The notes: generated from the sequence alone by a model not told the origin. 6,742 nucleotides of DNA from Methanobrevibacter sp. (GCA_031261945.1 JAISIQ010000143.1:1-6742); one strand, 5' to 3'. Counted from the stretch's first letter, positions 1 through 6,046 are shown. A program made the numbers and translations.

Positions 1-5
1 AGAAT

Positions 6-551
6 ATGATTTTTATAGAATTAAATAAAATTACTTCAAAAGAAGCTATTTTAAAAAAAGATATGCTTAAAATACTTCAAAGAATAGCTAAAGAAATTTC
101 TATTCATGATTTAATGATAGCTACAGCTATTTTAAGAGATGAGGGAAAATATGTTCAAAAAGCTTATAGGGAAAATTATCTTAAAGTCTATGTTAAATAT
201 TTCATTATGCGAATAAAAAATGTTAAAGAAGAAGATATCACTGCAGAAGGATATAATAAAATAATAGACAAAAAAGAATTTATTGAAGCTATTGAACTAT
301 TAGAAACTCAATTCAATAACAAAGAACTCTATAAAAATGAAAATAATAAATTTCCAATAATTTATACAATAATCAGTTTATATACTACTTTTATATTAGA
401 TGAACCAATACATCCTGTTGGGACTCCATTTCCAGGAAATCTTAAAGTAAAACTAGAAAATGGAATATATCTTTGCCCAGTAAAAGATAAACAAAGTGAT
501 AATCCTAATGCTGTTTGTAAATTCTGTATAGCTAAACAAGAAGATTTATAA
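6..551 (+). CDS. DUF2115 (UPF0305) family protein, function unknown
   Basis: A 181-residue soluble protein that I place in the DUF2115/UPF0305 family, mostly known from methanogenic archaea and without an assigned biochemical role. The N-terminal two thirds look helical (DLMIATAILRDEGKYV near 35-50, then KAYRENY and YFIMRI). The C-terminal third carries the recognisable block: HPVGTPFPG at 136-144, CPVKDKQSDNPNA at 157-169 and CKFC at 171-174. H136, C157, C171 and C174 could together form a metal site; that is inference. The length fits the family. The ATG lies only five bases into the window, so no ribosome binding site can be seen and an upstream start cannot be excluded, although the N-terminus looks complete. 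It stands alone on the + strand, followed by a 378-bp gap, so context gives no functional hint. Three Ala-Ile pairs use the GCT ATT heptamer described in the findings. Confidence 0.85.
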   Translation: MIFIELNKITSKEAILKKDMLKILQRIAKEISIHDLMIATAILRDEGKYVQKAYRENYLKVYVKYFIMRIKNVKEEDITAEGYNKIIDKKEFIEAIELLETQFNNKELYKNENNKFPIIYTIISLYTTFILDEPIHPVGTPFPGNLKVKLENGIYLCPVKDKQSDNPNAVCKFCIAKQEDL

Positions 552-553
552 AA

Positions 554-559
554 TTTTTT
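554..559 (+). terminator. Possible oligo-T terminator after the DUF2115 gene
   Basis: Six consecutive T bases begin two bases after the TAA stop. Archaeal RNA polymerase commonly terminates at short T tracts without a hairpin, so this is a plausible termination point. The tract is short and the region is A+T-rich, so support is weak. Confidence 0.3.
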
Positions 560-569
560 ATGAAAGAAA

Positions 570-630
570 ATCAAACTTTTAAAAACGGAAACTTCGTTCC
601 CTAAGTTCACTTCGTGAACAAAAGTTTGAT
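570..630. repeat. Branched inverted-repeat element (three-way junction)
   Basis: An 11-bp perfect outer stem (ATCAAACTTTT at 570-580 with AAAAGTTTGAT at 620-630) encloses two small hairpins: GGAA 587-590 with TTCC 597-600 around a 6-nt loop, and GTTCAC 605-610 with GTGAAC 614-619 around a 3-nt loop. The 10-bp palindrome TTTGATCAAA at 625-634 straddles its right edge. The G+C of the hairpins stands out from the surrounding A+T desert. No T tract follows on +, so it is not a classic terminator. It resembles a small non-coding dispersed repeat; copy number cannot be judged from one window. The leftward ORF that runs through it looks like a shadow. Confidence 0.6.
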
Positions 631-814
631 CAAAAAGTTCTATCAAAACTAAAATCAAATCAAGTAGAAATTTTTACTTAATATAAAATAAAATAAAAAA
701 TAAAAAAAATAAATAAAACAAGATATAATAAACTATAATAAGCCATATATTCTACATTTTAACAAATATTTAATATAATGATATAAATAATACTATAAAT
801 AATAAACATATTAA

Positions 815-881
815 TTAATAATTCTATTAATAATTCTAATAGTATTCCTAATAGTATTTCTAATAATTTTTATAATAATTT
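815..881. repeat. Period-12 A+T-rich minisatellite upstream of the MATE gene
   Basis: Degenerate 12-bp units lie head to tail: TTCTATTAATAA 822-833, TTCTAATAGTAT 834-845, TCCTAATAGTAT 846-857, TTCTAATAATTT 858-869 and TTATAATAATTT 870-881. A partial unit precedes them from 815. The 11-mer CTAATAGTATT is exact at 836-846 and 848-858. The rest of the 552-929 gap (about 661-814) is A+T-rich sequence in which I see no gene. The array lies about 50 bp before the MATE start, so it might affect promoter geometry, but the simplest reading is replication slippage. Confidence 0.6.
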
Positions 882-886
882 TAATA

Positions 887-894
887 TTATATAT
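887..894 (+). promoter_or_regulatory. Candidate TATA box for the MATE gene
   Basis: TTATATAT is close to the archaeal TATA consensus TTTATATA. Transcription starting about 25 nt downstream would begin near 915, just before the ribosome binding site at 917-924, giving a very short leader. Such octamers are frequent in sequence this A+T-rich, so this is a candidate only. Confidence 0.3.
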
Positions 895-916
895 GAGATA
901 GTTATTAGATAGTTAT

Positions 917-924
917 GAGATGAT
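917..924 (+). promoter_or_regulatory. Ribosome binding site of the MATE gene
   Basis: GAGATGAT matches the archaeal Shine-Dalgarno string GAGGTGAT at seven of eight positions and sits five bases before the ATG at 930. It supports that start codon. Confidence 0.5.
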
Positions 925-929
925 TAATC

Positions 930-2336
930 ATGAGTGAGGCAAATAATTACCAAGAAGAAACAGAAGGAGTATCAACAATATTAGGAGATCCAAAAAAAGC
1001 TATTTTAAAACTTTCTGGACCCATGATAATAGCTATGTTCGTTACATCATTATATAGTCTTATTGATAGTGTGTGGGTAGCTGGTTTAGGACAAGATGCA
1101 TTAGCAGCTGTTGGTTTTATATCACCCGTGTTTCTTGTTGTGATGGGATTTGCAAATGGTCTTGGAGCTGGAGCAACATCAGTTATCTCACGATATATTG
1201 GAGCAAAAAATAAAAAAGGAGCAGATAACACAGCTTTACATATTATGCTTCTTGTAGTTATTTTTACAGCTATTGTTATGATTACTATTGGTGCATTCCT
1301 CGAACCAATCCTTCAACTTTTAGGTGCAAGTGCTGGAGGAGGAAATACATTAGAACTTGGACTCATTTATGGAAGCATAATATTTGGAGGAGCAATATTT
1401 CTTATTTTCTCATCTGCATCTTATGGAATTCTTAGAGCTGAAGGAAATGTTAAAAAAACAACATATGCTATGATAATCAGTGCAGTTATTAATATGATAC
1501 TTGATCCAATATTAATATATGTATTTGGATGGGGAATAGCAGGAGCAGCTATTTCTACTATAATATCAATGGCTATTGTATGTATTTTAATTCTTTACTG
1601 GTTTAAAACTGAAACTTATATTAAATTTAGAAAAAAAGATTTTAATTTCAGCAAAAAAATATTAAAAAAGATATTAGGAGTAGGATTACCTGCAGGAGTT
1701 GAATTTTTAGTAATAGCTATTTTAGCAGGAGCCTTGAATCTAATTCTTGTTATGGTTTCAGGAACTGATGCTGTAGCTATTTATTCAGCAGGTTGGAGAG
1801 TTGTAATGATAGCTATTGTTCCTATAATATCTGTTTCACTTTCAGTAGTAGCTATTATTGGAGCAGCCTTTGGTGCAAGAAAATATGAAAATTTTACTAT
1901 TGTTCAAAATTATTCTATAAAACTTGGAACATTAATAGCTATTATAACTGCAGTAGCAACTTATATTTTAGCTCCGGTTATTTCTGGAATTTTTACATAT
2001 TCTGGAGAAACAGCACATCTCAGCCCATTTATTACTGATTTCTTAAGAGTCATGTGTTTATTTTATATATTTGTGCCAATAGGATCTGTTGCAGCATCTA
2101 TATTCCAAGGAGTTGGTCGAGGTTTCGATTCACTTATGTTAACTACAATAAGAGAACTATTTCTTGCAGTAGTTTTTGCTTATATTTTAGCTATTCCAAT
2201 GGGCCTTGGACAAGAAGGTGTTTGGTGGGGAATTGTAGTAGGGAATATTTTAGGAGGATTAATAGCTTATATTTGGTCAAAAATTTATATAAATAAACTA
2301 ATAGCTATTAAAGGCAGAAGCAGAGAACACAAATAA
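930..2336 (+). CDS. MATE family multidrug/Na+ or H+ antiporter
   Basis: A 468-residue integral membrane protein of the multidrug and toxic compound extrusion family, which exports cationic compounds in exchange for Na+ or H+. Twelve hydrophobic segments fall into two six-helix halves, split by a charged loop near residues 225-245 (KTETYIKFRKKDFNFSKK). The first helix has the typical GPMIIAMF...LIDSVWVAGLG start, followed by GFANGLGAGATSVISRYIGA (73-92). D46 in helix 1 and D192 in NMILDPILIY appear to match the two acidic residues implicated in cation coupling in Pyrococcus MATE (D41 and D184); that match is from memory of the family. The second half repeats the pattern (GLPAGVEF 252-259, AAFGARKYE 312-320). 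A basic tail ends the protein, and the length is normal for the family. The substrate cannot be deduced. The gene stands alone and faces the glutamate synthase genes convergently. Eleven of its 12 Ala-Ile pairs are encoded GCT ATT. Confidence 0.93.
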   Translation: MSEANNYQEETEGVSTILGDPKKAILKLSGPMIIAMFVTSLYSLIDSVWVAGLGQDALAAVGFISPVFLVVMGFANGLGAGATSVISRYIGAKNKKGADNTALHIMLLVVIFTAIVMITIGAFLEPILQLLGASAGGGNTLELGLIYGSIIFGGAIFLIFSSASYGILRAEGNVKKTTYAMIISAVINMILDPILIYVFGWGIAGAAISTIISMAIVCILILYWFKTETYIKFRKKDFNFSKKILKKILGVGLPAGVEFLVIAILAGALNLILVMVSGTDAVAIYSAGWRVVMIAIVPIISVSLSVVAIIGAAFGARKYENFTIVQNYSIKLGTLIAIITAVATYILAPVISGIFTYSGETAHLSPFITDFLRVMCLFYIFVPIGSVAASIFQGVGRGFDSLMLTTIRELFLAVVFAYILAIPMGLGQEGVWWGIVVGNILGGLIAYIWSKIYINKLIAIKGRSREHK

Positions 2337-2400
2337 TAGGAACTATAACAATAAAACAAGCCATGAAACAGATGATTCGAATAGAAACAAATAATTAAAC

Positions 2401-2476
2401 AAATAATAAAAATAAAAAATATTAAAATAAAAAATAAAAAAAGAATAAAAAATAATGTAAAAATAAGAATAAAAAA
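2401..2476 (-). terminator. T-rich termination region of the glutamate synthase genes
   Basis: Read on the - strand, the sequence after the FMN-subunit stop has several oligo-T tracts, visible on + as A runs at 2414-2419, 2436-2442, 2447-2452 and 2471-2476. Serial T tracts without a hairpin are the usual archaeal termination signal. The rest of the 153-bp convergent spacer (2337-2489) holds no gene. On the + strand no T tract follows the MATE stop within this spacer, so MATE transcripts may run on antisense to the FMN subunit. Confidence 0.55.
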
Positions 2477-2489
2477 CTAAAATAGCTAT

Positions 2490-3971
2490 TTAATTTCCAG
2501 CCATTGGAACACCAGTTAATAAAGAAGATTCCCAAGTTAAAGATTTTAAATCTTGTTTTTCTATTTTACTTATATGAGTATTGCCTCCTTGTTGAACTAA
2601 CATACAAGCTTCTTCAGTCATAGCTTTAATATATCTTCCTACTCCTAAACCTCTTTCTTGATAATTTAATCTATTTCTAAGAGACAAATCCTGAGTAGCT
2701 ATTCCTTTCCTACAATCCCCTTTATAACAAACTTGGCAAGTTTTACAACCAATAGCTGCAAGTGCAGCAGTAGCTATATAAACAGCATCTGCACCAAGAG
2801 CTATTGCTTTTGCAACATCTGCACCATTTCTAATTCCTCCAGCTGCAACAAGACTCACATCTTTTCTAAGATTAATATCTTTTAAAGCTTGATCTGCTTC
2901 AACAATTGCAGCTATTGTTGGAATTCCTGCATGTTCCATTACAACATTGGGTCCTGCTCCAGTTCCACCTTGCATACCATCTACAACAATAATATCTGCT
3001 CCACCTTTAGCAGCTATTTTAACATCATCTTCTACACGGCCTGCAGCAAATTTAACCATAATAGGAATCTGCCAATTTGTAATTTCCCTAAGTTGAGATA
3101 TTTTCATAGCTAAGTCTTCTGGCCCAACTATATCCATATGACGAGCAGGAGATAATGCATCAGATCCTTCTGGAATTTTTCTTATTTTAGAAACTTCTGC
3201 TGTTACTTTTTCACCTAATAAATGTCCACCCATTCCAGATTTTGCACCTTGTCCTATTTTTATTTCAATTGCATCAGCACTATTTAAATAATCAGCTGAA
3301 ACACCAAATCTACCAGAAGCATATTGAGCTATTAGAGTATTAGCTAATTTTCTCTCTTCTGGAAGCATTCCTCCTTCACCCGTGTTAGTAGCTGTTCCAG
3401 CAATAGATGACCCCATAGCTAAAGCCATTTTAGCTTCTTTACTTAAAGCACCGAAAGACATTGCTCCAATCATTATAGGAGTTGCTAGTTTAAGCGGTTT
3501 TTCTGCAAAACGACTTCCTAAAGTTACACCAGTCATACAAGGTTCTCTGTATTTATCAATAGGTGGCCTTGAAACTTGAGCAGGGAGTATTACTAAATCA
3601 TCAAATGTTGGAAGATCTCTTGTAGATCCTGCACTTCTTATTTTATAAGATCCTTCATTTGCTTTTCTTGTAATTTCAGATAATGTATCATAAGACCATA
3701 CCCCTCTTGAATCCTTACACACTGCATTAACATTAATTGCATTATTTGGACACATTTCTTCACAAATTCTACATCCAATGCATTGTTTTTGATTGACAGG
3801 AGTAGGTTCTCCATTAATCATTTCATAAACATCATGAGGACAATTATTTAAACAAGAATAGCACTCATTACAAAGAGATTCAGTTCTTTCATCACAAAGA
3901 TAAGCACAGCATCCTGGCCTATCAAATCTTCTTTCACAGAGTGTTAAGTTTCTTTCTACTTTAAAAGGCAT
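2490..3971 (-). CDS. gltB: Glutamate synthase FMN/iron-sulfur subunit with N-terminal ferredoxin domain (GltB domain 2)
   Basis: A 493-residue cytosolic subunit holding the site where 2-oxoglutarate and ammonia are reductively joined to glutamate. A ferredoxin-like domain carries two [4Fe-4S] motifs, C34-x2-C37-x2-C40-x3-C44-P and C64-x2-C67-x2-C70-x3-C74-P. Further cysteines lie upstream at C12, C21, C22 and C26. The FMN-binding barrel spans about 160-430: SFGALSKEA 172-180, NTGEGG 196-201, KIGQGAKSGMGGHL 238-251, SPARHMDI 274-281, GGTGAGP 335-341 and AAGGIRNG 376-383. The end of the barrel, GCKTCQVCYKGDCRKGIATQ (408-427), keeps the C-x5-C-x4-C spacing (409, 415, 420) of the bacterial GltB [3Fe-4S] ligands and adds C412. 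An AGGAGAG site seven bases upstream fixes the ATG. The gene lies 85 bp after the GXGXG gene. No GltD-like NAD(P)H subunit is visible, so reduced ferredoxin is the likely donor (inference). The same three-gene plan occurs in bacterial N-methylglutamate synthase (MgsABC), so the amine donor is not strictly proven. Confidence 0.92.
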   Translation of the reverse strand: MPFKVERNLTLCERRFDRPGCCAYLCDERTESLCNECYSCLNNCPHDVYEMINGEPTPVNQKQCIGCRICEEMCPNNAINVNAVCKDSRGVWSYDTLSEITRKANEGSYKIRSAGSTRDLPTFDDLVILPAQVSRPPIDKYREPCMTGVTLGSRFAEKPLKLATPIMIGAMSFGALSKEAKMALAMGSSIAGTATNTGEGGMLPEERKLANTLIAQYASGRFGVSADYLNSADAIEIKIGQGAKSGMGGHLLGEKVTAEVSKIRKIPEGSDALSPARHMDIVGPEDLAMKISQLREITNWQIPIMVKFAAGRVEDDVKIAAKGGADIIVVDGMQGGTGAGPNVVMEHAGIPTIAAIVEADQALKDINLRKDVSLVAAGGIRNGADVAKAIALGADAVYIATAALAAIGCKTCQVCYKGDCRKGIATQDLSLRNRLNYQERGLGVGRYIKAMTEEACMLVQQGGNTHISKIEKQDLKSLTWESSLLTGVPMAGN

Positions 3972-3978
3972 TATTATT

Positions 3979-3985
3979 CTCTCCT
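3979..3985 (-). promoter_or_regulatory. Ribosome binding site of the FMN subunit gene
   Basis: The coding strand reads AGGAGAG, seven bases before the ATG at 3971. It is a strong match to the archaeal Shine-Dalgarno sequence and decides the start. Confidence 0.7.
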
Positions 3986-3992
3986 ATATCTA

Positions 3993-4043
3993 TTATTTAC
4001 CCAGTACCACTATTTATCAAGTATCTCTATTTACCAAGTGTCT
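3993..4043. repeat. Three tandem 17-bp units in the spacer before the FMN subunit gene
   Basis: Three contiguous 17-bp units fill most of the 85-bp spacer: 3993-4009 (TTATTTACCCAGTACCA), 4010-4026 (CTATTTATCAAGTATCT) and 4027-4043 (CTATTTACCAAGTGTCT). Units two and three match at 15 of 17 positions; the first is more diverged, with 12 of 17 against the third. The core TATTTATCAA (4011-4020) recurs in the other two spacers of this cluster. No palindromic operator is evident within the units. Confidence 0.6.
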
Positions 4044-4056
4044 ATAAAAATTCATC

Positions 4057-4932
4057 TTAATCTTCATGTTTCTCTTCATAATCCTCTTCATGATCATCTT
4101 CATTGTCCCCATAAACTGGTCTTTTACTTTTAGGAACAATTTTTTTAAAATCATCAAAATATTGGTTATCTAAATTAAAATCATAGCTATTTAATAAAGA
4201 CTTTAATTCTTCTTTATCAGTTTCATCGATTTTAGCTATTTTAGCATTCTGACCTAAGCTTCCAATATTCCCTTTAACATATATGGTTCCTCTTATGATT
4301 GATTCTCCAGCATCTTCACCTAAATCACCAAGAACTATTATACGACCACCCATCATAAATATTCCTGTCATAAAACCAGAATCTCCACCGATGATTATGG
4401 TTCCATTTTTCATAATCTCTCCAGTTCTCGCACCTGCACTTTTTTTAACAACAAGAGTTCCATCATAAATTCCTTGGCCTGCACCATCACCTGCAGAACC
4501 TTCAATAATGATTTCCCCGCCGGTCATATTATCTCCTGCAAACCAACCTACATTTCCAGTTATTTTAATTTTTGCTTGGTTTATCATAGTTCCAACAAAA
4601 TAACCTGCTGAACCATCAATTTCTATGTTTGCAGGACCAGTTAAACCAGCTGCAATATAATGCATCGCATTTGGATTTTTTATAATTACTTTATCATAAT
4701 CTGCAGCTACCTTTTTTAGATCTTGGTTAACTTTTCTTGGAGAATAAGAAGATAAATCTAAAGAATAAATATTATCTCCATTATCTCCCTCATTATTAGT
4801 TTTATTAGTTTTAGTATTAGCTTTATTAATATTAATAGTATTATTAATAGTATTATTACTATTATTATTACTATTATTAATATTATTATTAATTTTATTA
4901 TTAGAATTATTAGAATTAGAATTAGATACCAT
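4057..4932 (-). CDS. Glutamate synthase GXGXG beta-helix subunit (GltB domain 3) with Asn-rich N-terminal tail
   Basis: Corresponds to the C-terminal GXGXG domain of bacterial GltB, a right-handed beta-helix that packs between the glutaminase and FMN parts and supports ammonia transfer; it is not itself catalytic. Residue numbers below count from the GTG at 4941. The conserved domain begins near 59 (YSLDLSSYSPRKVN) and the helix covers about 103-230, with regularly spaced glycines (GSAGYFVG, GNVGWFAG, GSAGDGAGQG, GDSGFMTG, GDLGEDAG). Two low-complexity additions flank it. Residues 7-50 contain 24 asparagines and no acidic or aromatic residue, and the last 16 residues are almost all acidic or His. 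The ORF opens with GTG at 4941, only two bases after a GGGTG string. The in-frame ATG at 4932 is 11 bases from it and is preferred here, giving 291 residues. No later Met occurs before residue 93, so the Asn-rich tail must be translated unless a non-standard start is used. Spacing is 78 bp from the glutaminase gene. Confidence 0.85.
   Translation of the reverse strand: MVSNSNSNNSNNKINNNINNSNNNSNNTINNTININKANTKTNKTNNEGDNGDNIYSLDLSSYSPRKVNQDLKKVAADYDKVIIKNPNAMHYIAAGLTGPANIEIDGSAGYFVGTMINQAKIKITGNVGWFAGDNMTGGEIIIEGSAGDGAGQGIYDGTLVVKKSAGARTGEIMKNGTIIIGGDSGFMTGIFMMGGRIIVLGDLGEDAGESIIRGTIYVKGNIGSLGQNAKIAKIDETDKEELKSLLNSYDFNLDNQYFDDFKKIVPKSKRPVYGDNEDDHEEDYEEKHED
4831..4902 (-). repeat. In-frame period-12 minisatellite encoding the Asn-rich tail
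   Basis: Six contiguous 12-bp units on the + strand: ATTAATAGTATT twice exactly (4831-4842, 4843-4854), ATTACTATTATT twice exactly (4855-4866, 4867-4878), then AATATTATTATT (4879-4890) and AATTTTATTATT (4891-4902). Shorter GAATTA-type repeats continue to about 4920. Because 12 is a multiple of three, unit gain or loss adds or removes four residues without a frameshift. The 10-mer TAATAGTATT is shared with the minisatellite at 815-881. Confidence 0.7.
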
Positions 4933-4947
4933 TAAAACCACAACACC

Positions 4948-5007
4948 CTATAAATAACTTAATAAATAAGTTGATAAATAACTTAAATAATAATCTACTA
5001 AATAAGA
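4948..5007. repeat. Period-12 repeat array in the spacer before the GXGXG gene
   Basis: Units on + are CTATAAATAACT 4948-4959, TAATAAATAAGT 4960-4971 and TGATAAATAACT 4972-4983, then more diverged copies at 4984-4995 and 4996-5007. The 13-mer ATAAATAACTTAA is exact at 4950-4962 and 4974-4986. It fills nearly all of the 78-bp spacer. TTGATAAATA at 4971-4980 is the reverse complement of the core in the neighbouring spacers, so this array is inverted relative to them. Confidence 0.55.
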
Positions 5008-5019
5008 ATCTACCCAATT

Positions 5020-5976
5020 TTAAATTTCATAAACTTTAACTTCACCTGGTGAAATTTGTTCAACATCAACATTTGTACTATCTATAACTTCCCGAAGAGC
5101 AACTTCTTCAGAAGCTATTGCAAAAACATTATCAGTTTCAGCTATTACTCCAGGACGTAACCCTAATCTGTCTTTAGCTATTCCTATTCCATTAGGAGTT
5201 CCTATGATATATGAAAATGGACCATCCATATCCTCCACTGAATGTTCAAGAGCTTCTTCAAGAGAATGGCCTGTGTGAAGTTTATCTGCAATATAATGAA
5301 CCAAACATTCAGTATCATTATTTGTTTCAAAAATATGACCTTTTCTTTCTAACGGGTCTCTTATTTTCCAATAATTTGTAATTTGGCCATTATGAACCAC
5401 AGTTACGTCTTTTATAATATATGTTTGGAAAGGATGAGCATGATATCTATCTACATTACTTTCTGTAGAAAACCGAGTATGACCAATAGCATGAGTTCCC
5501 TTAAAACTTCGAGTATTATAGCGATCAGCTATTTCCAATACAGAACCAACATCTTTAATCATTTCAAAAGAATGACTTCCATTTAAAACTATTACTTTTG
5601 GATCTATTTTAGGAACTTCTTTATTTCCTTCATCAATATTATCAATATTCATAATTAAAGGTTTTAAATCATTGAAATCATCAAGAGCTATTTTACATTT
5701 ATATATTAAAGAATTATCAATAGAAGGGATAATTTCATCTTCAATAATAGGAGTTTTTACATTTATTGTATCTTGAACAATATTTAATAATCCTTTTTCA
5801 TTATTTAGTTGAATATTTAATATATATTCATTTTCTTTAAGAGAAAGACCCCCATAAAGTGCAAAACCGGCTGAATCAGGACCTCTATGCTGAAGAGCAT
5901 GAAGCATTTTAGTCATATCATCACCAATATTATGAATTTTCTTATCTTTATATACAATTCCTGCTATTCCACACAA
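5020..5976 (-). CDS. Glutamate synthase glutamine amidotransferase subunit (GltB domain 1), TTG start
   Basis: A class II (Ntn-type) glutamine amidotransferase of 318 residues that hydrolyses glutamine to glutamate and ammonia for the FMN subunit. The nucleophile is Cys2, exposed after removal of the initiator: the protein starts MCGIAG. Supporting motifs are LQHRGPDSAG (28-37), GTHAIGHTRFSTES (160-173), HPF (181-183), HNGQITNY (195-202) and NNDTECL (219-225). The region about 45-140, between the N-terminal motif and the GHTR motif, is long and variable; I recall a similar extension in archaeal homologues. The start codon is TTG, not ATG, backed by AGGAGG seven bases upstream and by the need for Cys at position 2. 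It lies 111 bp after pdxT and 78 bp before the GXGXG gene, all in one direction. An MgsA-like role is the main alternative, but the intact catalytic Cys and gene set fit glutamate synthase. Confidence 0.92.
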   Translation of the reverse strand: MCGIAGIVYKDKKIHNIGDDMTKMLHALQHRGPDSAGFALYGGLSLKENEYILNIQLNNEKGLLNIVQDTINVKTPIIEDEIIPSIDNSLIYKCKIALDDFNDLKPLIMNIDNIDEGNKEVPKIDPKVIVLNGSHSFEMIKDVGSVLEIADRYNTRSFKGTHAIGHTRFSTESNVDRYHAHPFQTYIIKDVTVVHNGQITNYWKIRDPLERKGHIFETNNDTECLVHYIADKLHTGHSLEEALEHSVEDMDGPFSYIIGTPNGIGIAKDRLGLRPGVIAETDNVFAIASEEVALREVIDSTNVDVEQISPGEVKVYEI

Positions 5977-5983
5977 TTTAAAA

Positions 5984-5990
5984 CCTCCTT
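5984..5990 (-). promoter_or_regulatory. Strong ribosome binding site supporting a TTG start
   Basis: The coding strand reads AAGGAGG seven bases before the TTG at 5976. It is the best Shine-Dalgarno match in the window. It compensates for the weak start codon and fixes Cys as residue 2. Confidence 0.75.
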
Positions 5991-6002
5991 TACTAATTAG
6001 TA
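5991..6002. promoter_or_regulatory. 12-bp perfect palindrome abutting the glutaminase ribosome binding site
   Basis: TACTAATTAGTA is its own reverse complement and ends directly against the AAGGAGG site. It could be a dimeric repressor operator or, as RNA, a weak hairpin with a 4-nt loop. It does not fit the NrpR patterns I know (GGAA-N6-TTCC or GGTA-N6-TACC). Function is inferred only from symmetry and position. Confidence 0.35.
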
Positions 6003-6046
6003 CCCTATTTATTCACTATTTATCAACTATATCTTCACTATTTATC
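6003..6046. repeat. Period-11 repeat array between pdxT and the glutaminase gene
   Basis: Units are CCCTATTTATT 6003-6013, CACTATTTATC 6014-6024, AACTATATCTT 6025-6035 and CACTATTTATC 6036-6046, with looser copies to about 6070. The 14-mer TTCACTATTTATCA is exact at 6012-6025 and 6034-6047. The remaining 6047-6087 is A+T-rich. Its - strand contains TTTTTATAGT (6061-6070 on +), a weak TATA candidate, so an internal promoter before the glutaminase gene is possible but unproven. Confidence 0.5.

Noticed and set aside
587..600. GGAA-N6-TTCC as a functional NrpR operator
   Set aside because: It forms a hairpin within a larger inverted repeat, lies about 330 bp before the MATE start, and MATE has no known tie to nitrogen control. 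No equivalent site was seen before the glutamate synthase genes. Mentioned in the finding for completeness.
362..658. Leftward 98-codon ORF across the end of the DUF2115 gene and the inverted-repeat element
   Set aside because: It is largely antisense to a well-supported gene, runs through the branched repeat and has no recognised domain.
947..1231. Leftward 94-codon ORF inside the MATE gene
   Set aside because: Antisense to the clear MATE reading frame and without recognisable motifs.
2054..2296. Rightward 80-codon ORF inside the MATE gene
   Set aside because: Frame-shifted overlap of the MATE frame, which continues unbroken with proper transmembrane helices.
2889..3113. Rightward ORF antisense to the FMN subunit gene
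   Set aside because: Cys/Asn/Ser-rich translation typical of an antisense shadow; the opposite strand encodes the conserved FMN barrel.
3382..3579. Rightward 65-codon ORF antisense to the FMN subunit gene
   Set aside because: Complementary to the conserved barrel region (SFGALSKEA, NTGEGG), with no independent support.
4782..4932. Non-translation of the Asn-rich stretch through a start near the conserved domain
   Set aside because: No in-frame Met lies between residues 5 and 92, and the frame is open across the whole repeat, so translation through it is the simpler reading.
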